Source: Campylobacter sp. (GTDB lineage Bacteria > Campylobacterota > Campylobacteria > Campylobacterales > Campylobacteraceae). Taken from it: 64,000 bases of DNA. The DNA is taken from NCBI RefSeq assembly GCF_019423325.1, contig NZ_JAHZBQ010000001.1, forward strand, positions 124,001 to 188,000, in the 5' to 3' direction. The notes beneath the pieces were generated by a model, which was not told where the DNA came from, made no database searches, and saw only the letters and a program-made list of their open reading frames with translations. Shown piece after piece: positions 42,281-51,666 of this stretch. The position numbers were made by a program, and so were the translations under genes. The number at the start of each line of letters is the position of its first letter. The first letter of the stretch is position 1.

Positions 42281-44249
42281 TGTTATAAAATATTTAATCA
42301 ATTCATTTGTTATATTATTAGTTTTAGTGCAAGTCATATTTTTTATATACGGAATTTTTACAGATTTTAAATTAATTAATGAATTTAAAAATATAGACGA
42401 AGAAACACTAATAGGTAATAAATTTGTTAAAAATAGCGAATATATAAAGCAGAATTTAATCTTTGAGCCCCTAAAATCATCTATGTATAAATACAATTCT
42501 TATAACGATATAGTTTCAAAATGTAAATCTATATCTAGCGGTTGTAAATATAGTGTAATTCATGGCGATGCTCATAATTTGCAATTTTCTACTTTATATA
42601 ATAAAGACATGAATATGACTATGTTTGATACTTTAATTAAAGGTCAAGATATAGATGCTTGGGATGCGTATCCTTTATTTTGGGCAGACTCTCTGGACAA
42701 ACTGCAGGAAAAAGTTAATTTTATCGCAGATAATCTTTATGAACAGCAGACACAACTTATAAATCGTTATTTTTGGCATGAAGCCCCCTTTATGTTGAAT
42801 GCCGTAAATGAGCTGGACCTGGGCCGAAATAAATCTGAGATTTTTTCTCAGTATGGATTTTTGAGTGCTTACACGGTAAAATTTATTATGCAGAGCTTGG
42901 GAGGTATAAACGTAGAGAATTTTGACAAGGCAAAGAATATAATTAATTTAACATATTATATTATTTCTATAGCATTTATAATTTTATTTACTAAAAATTA
43001 TTTTATTAGATTTATTTTTACAATTCTCTTTAGCATATATTTTTTTAGCATAGGGTTTCATTCTTATCATTTTGCTCCAACACATGTCTATATTAGGCAT
43101 TTCTTTGATCTTTTAATAGCATTAATGCTTTTTTGGTCTATGAAATTTAAAGAATCAAGAACGTGTTACATAGCTATAGTTTTTACATTGGGGATTTTAT
43201 CTATACTTTTAGTAAAGGATTTTGGACTATTCCTATTTTTATCTATAGTTGGTACTTTTATAATAAAATATGTATTAGAATTTATCGAGCGCAGAAGGGT
43301 TGATCTAAAAGAACTTTGGATCTTTATAATTTTTATATTATTTAGCATAATTGCTTGTATAAAATATCCACTCATGGATAATCCATCTACGAAATACTTT
43401 TTAGATGGCTTTTATTCTCTCCCTATCAGTATGTCAATTTACATGCTATTATTATTTGCTATATCTCTGCTTTGGCTCGGGCTTATATGGTTTTATGTGG
43501 AGCTAAAAAGATCGAATTATCTTTTAAGTTATATATTTTTACTTTTCTATACTGAATTTTTATGTGTTCTTTTTGTATGGAAGGGAAATTTTGATAATAT
43601 AAATTTTGCTATTATTGCACTACCCATGCTGATATTGTTTCATTTCATAGTTAAAAGAATTAGAAATATTTTATATATCATAATAGCGCCTATACTTATA
43701 TTTGCTTATGCCAAATACTGCTATGAATATATATCCCAAATGGCACTATATGAAAATACTTTTGCTACACACAGAAATTATAAATGGGATCATGAAAGAG
43801 CAGGTGGTATTATTACTACCTATTCATTTGAGCGCTTTGACGATGCTTTAAGACTTATAAATAAGTACTCTAAAAATTCAAATGAGTTATATATGATATC
43901 CAAATATGACAATATGTTACAATTCTTTAGTAAAAAATATAGTGGGTTAAAGTATTTTGAACTAAAATCCTTTATAATAACTGATGATGAATACAATGAA
44001 GTTTTAGATCTCATAAATTCCAAAGCCGATATCTTATATGTTGATACTGACATTTTTAATGTATATTATAAAGAGCTAAAAGAGAGACGTTTTTTCGATG
44101 TTTATAATAATCAATGGCTACCAAACGATGTTATGCGGCGGATTATACAATTAAAAATATTACTAAATCTTTTTGATGATGTTCGCGATAAATATGAGCT
44201 GGTAGAGCACGGTAAACTAATAGATGTGTATAAAAGGAAAAAAGAATAA
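42273..44249 (+). CDS. third GT-C-like polytopic membrane protein
   Basis: About 658 residues from the ATG at 42273, which has GGAGGA just upstream (a GTG at 42270 is in frame too). One N-terminal helix, a large external domain (about 35-215) with SQYGFLSAYTVKFIMQSLGG, a segment recalling the QYGP loop of polyprenyl-sugar-dependent transferases, then about ten helices and a soluble C-terminal part (about 500-658). Not clearly homologous to copies A and B. It may be a membrane glycosyltransferase or the missing Wzy polymerase; I cannot tell. Among the most AT-rich genes of the window. Confidence 0.55.
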   Translation: MNNVIKYLINSFVILLVLVQVIFFIYGIFTDFKLINEFKNIDEETLIGNKFVKNSEYIKQNLIFEPLKSSMYKYNSYNDIVSKCKSISSGCKYSVIHGDAHNLQFSTLYNKDMNMTMFDTLIKGQDIDAWDAYPLFWADSLDKLQEKVNFIADNLYEQQTQLINRYFWHEAPFMLNAVNELDLGRNKSEIFSQYGFLSAYTVKFIMQSLGGINVENFDKAKNIINLTYYIISIAFIILFTKNYFIRFIFTILFSIYFFSIGFHSYHFAPTHVYIRHFFDLLIALMLFWSMKFKESRTCYIAIVFTLGILSILLVKDFGLFLFLSIVGTFIIKYVLEFIERRRVDLKELWIFIIFILFSIIACIKYPLMDNPSTKYFLDGFYSLPISMSIYMLLLFAISLLWLGLIWFYVELKRSNYLLSYIFLLFYTEFLCVLFVWKGNFDNINFAIIALPMLILFHFIVKRIRNILYIIIAPILIFAYAKYCYEYISQMALYENTFATHRNYKWDHERAGGIITTYSFERFDDALRLINKYSKNSNELYMISKYDNMLQFFSKKYSGLKYFELKSFIITDDEYNEVLDLINSKADILYVDTDIFNVYYKELKERRFFDVYNNQWLPNDVMRRIIQLKILLNLFDDVRDKYELVEHGKLIDVYKRKKE

Positions 44250-44301
44250 TTTTAATATTACTATATAGACTTTGGGCAAAAACTAATATTTAGGGGAGTT
44301 T

Positions 44302-45438
44302 ATGACGAAAAGAAAAATTTTAATAGTATTTGGAACGCGCCCAGAGGCCATTAAGATGGCTCTGTTGATAAAGGAATTTCAAAAGCACTCGGAATTTGAG
44401 GTAAAGGTTTGCGTCACGGCCCAGCACAGACAGATGCTTGATCAGGTGCTTGAATTTTTTGAGATAAAGCCTGATTTCGATCTAAATTTAATGAAGCAAG
44501 GGCAGGATTTATATGATATTACGTCGGGTGTTTTACTTGGTATGCGCGATGTATTTAGCGAATATACCCCAGACATCGTGTTTGTGCATGGAGATACGAC
44601 TACTACTTATGCCGTTTCTTTGGCGGCGTATTATCAAAAAATAGATGTTGCTCACGTAGAAGCTGGACTTAGGACGCATGATATCTATTCGCCGTTTCCT
44701 GAAGAGATAAATAGGCAGATGACGGGGCTCATAGTCAAATATCACTTCGCGCCGACTGTCGATGCGAGAGACAATCTCTTAAAAGAAGGCAAAGATTCAA
44801 AAAATATAATCGTTAGCGGCAACACCGTTATAGACGCACTTTTGTGGACGATAGATAAAATTGAAAACAACGAGCTGCTAAAAAATAAAATTTTATCCTT
44901 TATAAATTACAAATATAAGCTTAGCAATAGAAAATTTATTCTCGTTACAGGACACAGACGAGAAAATTTCGGAGAAGGCTTTGTTAATATTTGTGAGGCT
45001 TTACGTGAAATAGCGCTAAAAAATGAAAATATTGACATCGTTTACCCCGTGCATCTAAATCCAAATGTAAGAAAGCCTGTGGGAGAAATTTTATCGGGCA
45101 TTTCGAATATATTTTTAATTGATCCGCTAGAGTATGATAGTTTCGTCTATCTCATGAGCAAGTCATATATGATAGTAACAGATAGTGGCGGCATCCAGGA
45201 AGAGGCACCGAGCCTTTGCAAGCCCGTTTTAGTTATCAGAGAAACTACCGAAAGACCTGAAGGGATAAGAGCAGGATGTGTGAAGCTTATCGGCACCAAG
45301 CGCGAAAATATAATAAAAGAGGTGCAAAAATTATTAAATTTAAAAGATGAATATGATAAAATGAGTAAAAGTGTAAGCCCATATGGTGACGGTAAAGCTT
45401 GTAAAAAAATACTGGAATTTTTAAAAGGAATATTGTGA
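44302..45438 (+). CDS. wecB: UDP-N-acetylglucosamine 2-epimerase (non-hydrolysing)
   Basis: Converts UDP-GlcNAc to UDP-ManNAc. 378 residues, normal length; N-terminal VFGTRPEAIKMALL, VHGDTTTTYAVSLAAYY (about 94-110), HVEAGLRTHD (about 117-126), and SGGIQEEAPSL (about 294-304) are diagnostic. The ATG follows GGGGAG. A 52-base gap separates it from the AT-rich membrane genes, and base composition rises here, so a separate promoter and origin are possible. It overlaps wecC by four bases. Confidence 0.93.
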   Translation: MTKRKILIVFGTRPEAIKMALLIKEFQKHSEFEVKVCVTAQHRQMLDQVLEFFEIKPDFDLNLMKQGQDLYDITSGVLLGMRDVFSEYTPDIVFVHGDTTTTYAVSLAAYYQKIDVAHVEAGLRTHDIYSPFPEEINRQMTGLIVKYHFAPTVDARDNLLKEGKDSKNIIVSGNTVIDALLWTIDKIENNELLKNKILSFINYKYKLSNRKFILVTGHRRENFGEGFVNICEALREIALKNENIDIVYPVHLNPNVRKPVGEILSGISNIFLIDPLEYDSFVYLMSKSYMIVTDSGGIQEEAPSLCKPVLVIRETTERPEGIRAGCVKLIGTKRENIIKEVQKLLNLKDEYDKMSKSVSPYGDGKACKKILEFLKGIL

Positions 45439-46625
45439 AAAAAGTTTGCATCTTAGGTCTTGGATATATAGGGCTGCCGACAGCAGCACTTTTGGCAAAT
45501 AGGGGCTATAAAATCCATGGCGTTGATGTAGTGCAGAGCGTCGTAGATACGATCAATCAGGGTAAAATTCATATCGTCGAGCCGGAACTTGACGTATTTG
45601 TTAAAAAAGCAGTGCAGAGCGGAAATTTAAAAGCAGACGTTAAGCCTGATTTCGCAGACATTTTTATCATAGCCGTTCCGACGCCGTTTCGAGACGGATA
45701 CGTGCCAAATATCGACTACGTCATAAGTGCGGCAAAATCTATAATACCATACGTAAAAGACGATAATATGGTAGTTTTAGAATCCACTTCGCCGATAGGT
45801 ACTACCGAAAAGATAGGCGAAATTTTAAAAAATGGCGGTGTTGATATTTCTAAAATTTATATCGCTCATTGCCCGGAGAGAGTTTTGCCAGGTAAAATTT
45901 TAAAAGAGCTTACGCAAAACGATAGAATCGTGGGTGGAACTACAAAAATTGCTACTAAAAAGATAGCGGAATTTTATAAAGAATTCGTTAGTGGTAGCGT
46001 TTTGCAGACGGATTCTAAGACTGCAGAGATGTCAAAGCTTACAGAGAATTCTTTCCGCGACGTAAACATAGCCTTTGCAAACGAACTTAGCATTTTGTGC
46101 GATAAATTCGGCATCAATGTTTGGGAGCTTATCTCGCTAGCAAATCGCCATCCGCGAGTTAATATTTTAAACCCGGGCTGCGGCGTAGGCGGGCACTGCA
46201 TAGCGGTCGATCCGTGGTTTATCGTCCATGCGGGCGGCTACGAAGCGAGGTTGATCAAATCCGCAAGAGAGGTCAATGATCACAAAGCCGAGTGGAGCAT
46301 AGAAAAGATCAAAAACGCCGCTTTGAAATTTGAGCTGCAAAACGGCAGAAAGCCTAAAGTCGCGTGCATGGGGCTTGCTTTTAAGCCCGATATCGACGAT
46401 TTGCGAGAGTCGCCTGCGCTAAATATAACTAGACGTCTGATCGCAGACGGCGTCGATGTAGTCGCTGTGGAGCCCAATATCAAGGCTCATAAAGATTTTG
46501 AGATAGTGGATTATAAAAAGGCTATTGAAATTTCGGATATTATCGTATTTTTGGTCGGACATAAGGAATTTAAAGGGCTAAAAATAGAAAAAGAAGTTTT
46601 GGATTTTTGCGGAATTTGTAAATGA
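45435..46625 (+). CDS. wecC: UDP-N-acetyl-D-mannosamine dehydrogenase
   Basis: Oxidises UDP-ManNAc to UDP-ManNAcA with two NAD per turn. 396 residues: NAD-binding LGLGYIGLPTAALLANRG (about 5-22), linker, and catalytic Cys in NPGCGVGGHCIAVDP (about 247-261). It directly follows wecB, and the pair is a standard route to ManNAcA, so the polymer probably contains this acid or a derivative. Starts with GTG or the overlapping ATTGTG at the wecB stop, ends overlapping the acyltransferase gene (ATGA). Confidence 0.93.
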   Translation: MKKVCILGLGYIGLPTAALLANRGYKIHGVDVVQSVVDTINQGKIHIVEPELDVFVKKAVQSGNLKADVKPDFADIFIIAVPTPFRDGYVPNIDYVISAAKSIIPYVKDDNMVVLESTSPIGTTEKIGEILKNGGVDISKIYIAHCPERVLPGKILKELTQNDRIVGGTTKIATKKIAEFYKEFVSGSVLQTDSKTAEMSKLTENSFRDVNIAFANELSILCDKFGINVWELISLANRHPRVNILNPGCGVGGHCIAVDPWFIVHAGGYEARLIKSAREVNDHKAEWSIEKIKNAALKFELQNGRKPKVACMGLAFKPDIDDLRESPALNITRRLIADGVDVVAVEPNIKAHKDFEIVDYKKAIEISDIIVFLVGHKEFKGLKIEKEVLDFCGICK

Positions 46626-47719
46626 GCTTTCAAAAAGTAATAGATAGAAATAACCATCTGAATTTTTTTAGATTACTTTTTGCTTTACAAGTGGTATATA
46701 TGCACTCGACAGAATGGCTAAAAATACCGCTCTTGTGGGGGGGGCACGTGGATAAATTTCTTAGGCTATTTCCCGGCGTCCCATTGTTTTTTTTGGTTTC
46801 AGGATTTTTAATTACCGATAGTTATTTAAATAGCGGAAATTTAAAAGAGTATTTTATAAAAAGAGCGCTTAGAATATATCCGGCTCTATTCGTAAATATT
46901 TTAGTACTTGAGCTAGCTATGTACGTGGGCAAAAATTTTAATTATATCTCGATATTAAAATACGTAGAATACTTCGTGCTGTATGTCATTACCGCCGCTT
47001 CAGGTATAGCGGGCTTTATAATCGGTATAAAAAACGACGCTTTATATAATTACGACGGCTTTTTTAGCTCCTATCCGAGCGGCGTTTTATGGACGCTTAG
47101 CGTCGAGCTATCGTTTTATATCCTCCTTCCGTTTATTTTGTGTATTAGAAAAGTAATCATAAGAAATTTATTGTTAGTTTTTCTATTTTTTACATCAATG
47201 ATAATTCCTGCAATCGCCGATGAAAATTTTTACTCTGCTTCAAATTTAAATAAGCTTCTCGAGCTCATATGCTTGCCGTTTTTGTGGATATTTATCATCG
47301 GCATGGTTATGAGACTTTATTGGTTGGATATAAAAAAATATCTCGTAGGCTACGGCTTATTTTATATTGCGTTCTATTTGATATTTTGTTTTGTGGCTAT
47401 AGAGTTTGGAATCGGGCTTGGAGATTATAAAAGGGGCCTAGAAATTTCTACCGTATTTCAAATTGTATTTTTAGCGTTAGCCATGTTTAGCATGGCTTTT
47501 TCTTATACAAATTTAAAGATGGCCAGAAGCACCGATCTCTCTTATAGTACATATCTTTATCATATGCTAATAGTTCAAATTTTAATTAGTCTGGGCTTTG
47601 GCGGCTCTTTATGGCTATATCTCATAGTGGTAGCCGCGACGCTCGCGGTGGCTTGCGTTTCTTGGCATTTTATAGAAAAGCCGGCACTAAAATTAAAACA
47701 AATAAAGGTTGTAAAATGA
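46622..47719 (+). CDS. acyltransferase 3 family membrane protein with a G8 tract
   Basis: 365 residues, about ten helices. Family features: N-terminal NNHLNFFRLLFALQVVYMHS with the conserved His, VPLFFLVSGFLIT, WTLSVELSFYILLPF and HFIEKPALKLK near the end. Members transfer acetyl or other acyl groups to sugars of O-antigens and exopolysaccharides. Codons 39-41 (TGG GGG GGG) form a run of eight Gs at 46737-46744, close enough to the start that slippage would abolish the protein; in the present state the gene is ON. Coupled to wecC and to the next gene by ATGA overlaps. Confidence 0.85.
   Translation: MSFQKVIDRNNHLNFFRLLFALQVVYMHSTEWLKIPLLWGGHVDKFLRLFPGVPLFFLVSGFLITDSYLNSGNLKEYFIKRALRIYPALFVNILVLELAMYVGKNFNYISILKYVEYFVLYVITAASGIAGFIIGIKNDALYNYDGFFSSYPSGVLWTLSVELSFYILLPFILCIRKVIIRNLLLVFLFFTSMIIPAIADENFYSASNLNKLLELICLPFLWIFIIGMVMRLYWLDIKKYLVGYGLFYIAFYLIFCFVAIEFGIGLGDYKRGLEISTVFQIVFLALAMFSMAFSYTNLKMARSTDLSYSTYLYHMLIVQILISLGFGGSLWLYLIVVAATLAVACVSWHFIEKPALKLKQIKVVK
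46737..46744 (+). repeat. G8 homopolymer tract, possible phase-variation switch
   Basis: Eight consecutive Gs in an otherwise AT-rich gene. In C. jejuni, G/C tracts of eight or more in surface-structure genes are typical contingency loci. Reading length 8 keeps the acyltransferase in frame. Confidence 0.6.
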
Positions 47720-49842
47720 TACAAGCAATAGTTAAAAAAGGTAAGGTTTTAGCAGAGCAGATCCCCGCTCCAAGCGTTTCAAAGGGATGTGTTCTTATTA
47801 AGGTGGTAAATAGCTGCATATCGGCGGGCACCGAGATAAGCGGCGTATCAAATAGCGGTAAAAGCCTAATCAGAAGGGCTTTGGAGCAGCCGGAGAACGT
47901 AAAAAAAGTCATCAATATGGTGAAATCAGACGGCATAGCCAGCGTCTATGCGAAGGTAAAGGGCAAGCTTGATAGCGGAAATCCGACCGGCTATTCGCTT
48001 AGCGGCGTCGTCATAGCAGTCGGGGAGGGCGTTTCAAATTTTGAGATCGGTGAGCGCGTCGCCGCAGCCGGTGCAGGGCTTGCAAACCACGCAGAATACG
48101 TAGACGTGCCTAAAAATTTAGTTATGAAAATGCCGCAGGATATGGACTTTGAGCGAGCTTGCACCGTGACGCTCGGCGGCATAGCGATGCAGGGCGTTAG
48201 GCGGATCGATCTAAGGCTGGGCGAGACCTGCGTAGTCGTGGGAGCTGGGATTTTGGGGCTTCTTGCGGTACAGATGCTTAAAATTTCAGGCGTGAGAGTT
48301 GCGGTCAGCGATTTTGACGATAGGCGCTTGCAGATAGCAAAGGAATATGGCGCCGAGCTCGTCATAAACCCGTCAAAAGACGATTTACTGGATGTCGTTT
48401 CATCTTGGAGCGGCGGATACGGCGCCGACGGCGTGCTATTTACCGCCGCCACGAGCAGCAGCGAGCCGTTATCGCAAAGTTTTCAGATGTGCAAGAAAAA
48501 GGGCAGAGTGGTGCTCGTAGGCGTTGCCGGCATGCAGATCAATAGAGAGGATATGTATAAAAAGGAGCTCGATTTTCTCATCTCCACCTCTTATGGTCCC
48601 GGTCGCTACGATAAGAGCTACGAAGAGGGGGGGCTTGATTATCCGTTTAGCTACGTCAGATGGACTGAAAATCGAAATATGAGCGAGTATCTAAGGTTGG
48701 TAAATGAAAATTTGATAAAGCTGGATAAGCTCATAGACGCAAAATACCCTATCGAGCAGGTAACGGAGGCGTTTGAGTCGCTGCAAACATCGCAGAATAA
48801 GCCGCTTATGGTTTTGCTTGACTACGGCGAGGCAAATTTAGCCGAGCTTGATAGCTATCTAAATCACGATAAAAAAATCATCATAAGCTCCGCGCCAGTA
48901 AACAGGGATGTGATAAACGTCGCATTCGTCGGAGTCGGCGGATTTGCCACCGGTATGCACCTGCCTAATATCTCAAAGCTTACGGGTAAATATAAAATTT
49001 ACGCGATCATGAACCGAAGCGGACATAAGGCAAAGGCGGTGGCGCAGCAATACGGAGCGAACTACGCTACTTCAAATTTAGACGATATTTTAAATGACAA
49101 AAACGTTGATCTGGTGATCATCTCCACAAGGCACGATAGCCACGCAGAGCTTACTTTAAAGGCGCTTGAGGCAGGCAAAAACGTATTTGTAGAAAAGCCG
49201 CTTGCGACAAACAAAGATGAGCTGGAAAAGATAAAGAAATTTTACGAAGGGGGAGACGACAAGCCCCTTTTATTCGTGGGATTTAACAGACGATTTAGCG
49301 CTTACGCGCAGGAGATAAAAAAGCACACGAGCGCTAGAATAAATCCGATGATAATCAGATATAGGATGAACGCGGGTTACATACCGATGGATCACTGGGT
49401 GCACGAAAACGGCGGTAGAATGGTGGGCGAAGCGTGCCACATAATAGATCTGATGACGGCGCTAACGGGCAGCGAGATACAGAGCGTATTTTCGCAGCCC
49501 ATCACGCCGAGCAATGAAAAATATAGCGCCGAGGATAACAAATCCATCGTCTTAAAATACAAAGATGGTTCGGTGGCAAACATCGAGTATTTTGCAAACG
49601 GCAGTAAGGAGCTAAGTAAGGAATTTATGGAGATCCACTTCGACGGCAAGAGCATCATTTTAGATGATTATAAAAGCCTTAAAGGATACGGAGTGGGGGT
49701 AAAAGAAATTTCAACAAACGTAAGTCAAAAGGGACAGCTCGAAGAGCTTGAGGCGCTATTTGGGGCTCTAAAAAAAGGCAAAAGCTGGCCGATAGAGCTT
49801 TGGGATATGGTGCAGACGACGGAGATTTCGTTTTTGATATGA
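47716..49842 (+). CDS. bi-domain oxidoreductase (zinc-type dehydrogenase fused to Gfo/Idh/MocA)
   Basis: I start at the ATG at 47716 (MIQAIVKKGK), which overlaps the previous stop; the frame upstream belongs to the acyltransferase in another phase. About 708 residues: an N-terminal medium-chain dehydrogenase domain (1-350; nucleotide fold VVGAGILGLLAVQMLK) and a C-terminal Gfo/Idh/MocA domain (about 370-708; VGVGGFATGMHLPN and EKPLAT). Such fusions occur in polysaccharide loci, often with heparinase-like and wecBC genes, and are presumed to act on a nucleotide- or lipid-linked sugar; the reaction is not known. A G7 run lies at 48627-48633. Confidence 0.85.
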   Translation: MIQAIVKKGKVLAEQIPAPSVSKGCVLIKVVNSCISAGTEISGVSNSGKSLIRRALEQPENVKKVINMVKSDGIASVYAKVKGKLDSGNPTGYSLSGVVIAVGEGVSNFEIGERVAAAGAGLANHAEYVDVPKNLVMKMPQDMDFERACTVTLGGIAMQGVRRIDLRLGETCVVVGAGILGLLAVQMLKISGVRVAVSDFDDRRLQIAKEYGAELVINPSKDDLLDVVSSWSGGYGADGVLFTAATSSSEPLSQSFQMCKKKGRVVLVGVAGMQINREDMYKKELDFLISTSYGPGRYDKSYEEGGLDYPFSYVRWTENRNMSEYLRLVNENLIKLDKLIDAKYPIEQVTEAFESLQTSQNKPLMVLLDYGEANLAELDSYLNHDKKIIISSAPVNRDVINVAFVGVGGFATGMHLPNISKLTGKYKIYAIMNRSGHKAKAVAQQYGANYATSNLDDILNDKNVDLVIISTRHDSHAELTLKALEAGKNVFVEKPLATNKDELEKIKKFYEGGDDKPLLFVGFNRRFSAYAQEIKKHTSARINPMIIRYRMNAGYIPMDHWVHENGGRMVGEACHIIDLMTALTGSEIQSVFSQPITPSNEKYSAEDNKSIVLKYKDGSVANIEYFANGSKELSKEFMEIHFDGKSIILDDYKSLKGYGVGVKEISTNVSQKGQLEELEALFGALKKGKSWPIELWDMVQTTEISFLI
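48627..48633 (+). repeat. G7 homopolymer tract
   Basis: Seven Gs encode EGG within the bi-domain oxidoreductase gene, the gene right after the one with the G8 run. Seven is at the lower limit for slippage-prone tracts in Campylobacter. Confidence 0.4.
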
Positions 49843-50819
49843 GTTCGTTAGTGCAAGATAGGCTTAAAAAATACGATAAAATTTTAATAATCGGACCATA
49901 TCCGCCTCCTCTTGGCGGAGTGTCGGTTTATATTTATAGACTGAGTAGGTCGCTAGATAATTCGCAAGTATTTGATGTATCCAAGAAAGGTTTTAAGAAA
50001 TATATCGATTTGTTTGCGGTATTGTGCAAAACAAAATTTCGAGCTGTAAATATTCACTCGTTTAGTATGACGATAGTTTTTGTGCTTATGATTACTAGAC
50101 TTTTTAAAAATTTTGATTTAATTGCTACTAGCCATAATCCAAGGTTGTTTGAGGAGAGCTCTAAATTTAAGGCGTTGATTTATAGAGTCTTTTTTCATTG
50201 CATAGATGTTTTGGTGGTGGTTAATAAGCATATTTTAGACGATTACAAAAGTAGAGATTTGCATATTCCAAAAAGCATTATAATCGAGCATGCTTTCTTG
50301 CCACCGCCGTTAGAGGAGGAAGATAAAATTTTAGCTACCTATCCCGATTCTTTTTACAATTTTATAAGAAGTAAGACGCAGATAATAACGGCAAACGCAT
50401 TTCAAATATCTTTTTATAAAAATACCGACCTATACGGACTTGATATATGTATAGAACTCACGGCTAAGCTAAAAAATATCTATCCAAATTTGGGATTTAT
50501 TTTTGCGCTAGCAAACGAAAAGGTCAATACGGAGTATATAGATAAAATGCGCCTGCGAATAAAAGAGTTAAATTTAGAGGAAAGTTTTTATTTTCTGACT
50601 GGGCAAAAAGAGCTTTGGCCTATATTTAAAAAGGTTAGTCTAATGATAAGACCTACTAATACCGATGGTGACGCCCTTAGCATTAGAGAGGCTTTATATT
50701 TTAAATGTCCTGCGATAGCAAGCGATGTATGCGATAGACCAACAGGAACGATTTTATTTAAGAATAGAAATTTGGATGATTTATATGATAAAACAAAAAG
50801 GGTTTTAGATGCAATGTAA
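49839..50819 (+). CDS. glycosyltransferase, GT4-like
   Basis: 326 residues from the ATG at 49839 that overlaps the previous TGA (ATGA). GT-B fold: N-terminal ILIIGPYPPPLGGVSVYIYRL with the Gly-rich loop, and a C-terminal nucleotide-sugar site with IRPTNTDGDALSIREALYFK, where the acidic residues stand in for the usual E-x7-E. It should transfer a sugar from a nucleotide donor at the cytoplasmic face. Composition becomes AT-rich again here. Overlaps the methyltransferase gene by 11 bases. Confidence 0.8.
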   Translation: MSSLVQDRLKKYDKILIIGPYPPPLGGVSVYIYRLSRSLDNSQVFDVSKKGFKKYIDLFAVLCKTKFRAVNIHSFSMTIVFVLMITRLFKNFDLIATSHNPRLFEESSKFKALIYRVFFHCIDVLVVVNKHILDDYKSRDLHIPKSIIIEHAFLPPPLEEEDKILATYPDSFYNFIRSKTQIITANAFQISFYKNTDLYGLDICIELTAKLKNIYPNLGFIFALANEKVNTEYIDKMRLRIKELNLEESFYFLTGQKELWPIFKKVSLMIRPTNTDGDALSIREALYFKCPAIASDVCDRPTGTILFKNRNLDDLYDKTKRVLDAM

Positions 50820-51666
50820 ATTTTGCAAAGCAAACGATGTCGCTTCGCTAAAAAAAATGCGAAGTATATACAACAGTTTGGACTATACGTTGTATTTTTG
50901 CAATAGTTGTAAGTGCTATTTTTTTGATATAAACGAGCACGATTATGATCTTAGGTTGCTATATGATAGCCTAGGAGATAAAAACATAAGCTCGTATGAT
51001 GTAACTTTTAAAAAAGATAGATACTGGGATAATGAAAAAAGGGTTATACATTCTATACAACCGAGTATAAATAGTGTACTGGATCTTGGTTGCAGAACGG
51101 GAGATTTTTTGATGCACTTTGATACGGGCATAGAAAAATACGGTATCGAACTATCAAAATCAAGCGCCGAAGTAGCAATAAAACGAGGACTAAACGTTTA
51201 CGAGGAATTTATAGAAAATATAGACTTTAAAGATAAAAAATTTGACGCAGTGACTTGCTACGCCATTTTGGAACATTTAAAAGAGCCTGTGCCTATACTA
51301 GATAGATTAACGCAGCTAGTAGAAGAAAATGGAGTTTTAGTGATTATGGTTCCTTATCTGCATAGTTTTAAGGCTCAATTGCTATATAAAATAAATTTCA
51401 GATGGCATATGTTTAGCCAGCCGGAGCATTTAAATTTTTATTCCAAGGTATTCTTGGATAAATTTATATCCGAGAAAGGATTTGTGTTGCGAAAAACAAA
51501 ATATACTTCAGGCGGTATGTTTAATCCATTTAAAAAGATACCTATCGCCTCAAAGGTATTTGGTAAGTTTATGAATTTTATTGATTTTTATACCCCAATA
51601 AATCAAATATCTATATTTGACCATATGTATTTATACTATCAAAAAACAAAGGGTACGGATGCTTAA
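50809..51666 (+). CDS. SAM-dependent methyltransferase with N-terminal CxxC zinc-ribbon-like motif
   Basis: 285 residues. The N-terminus holds two CxxC pairs (MQCKFCKAND and YFCNSCKCYFFD), as in sugar methyltransferases with a zinc-binding N-terminal domain. The SAM motif I is VLDLGCRTGDFLMHF (about residue 85-99), and post-motif sequence CYAILEHLKEPVPIL fits class I. Likely O- or N-methylates a sugar or glycan end. It overlaps the deacetylase-like gene by eight bases. Confidence 0.8.
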   Translation: MQCKFCKANDVASLKKMRSIYNSLDYTLYFCNSCKCYFFDINEHDYDLRLLYDSLGDKNISSYDVTFKKDRYWDNEKRVIHSIQPSINSVLDLGCRTGDFLMHFDTGIEKYGIELSKSSAEVAIKRGLNVYEEFIENIDFKDKKFDAVTCYAILEHLKEPVPILDRLTQLVEENGVLVIMVPYLHSFKAQLLYKINFRWHMFSQPEHLNFYSKVFLDKFISEKGFVLRKTKYTSGGMFNPFKKIPIASKVFGKFMNFIDFYTPINQISIFDHMYLYYQKTKGTDA

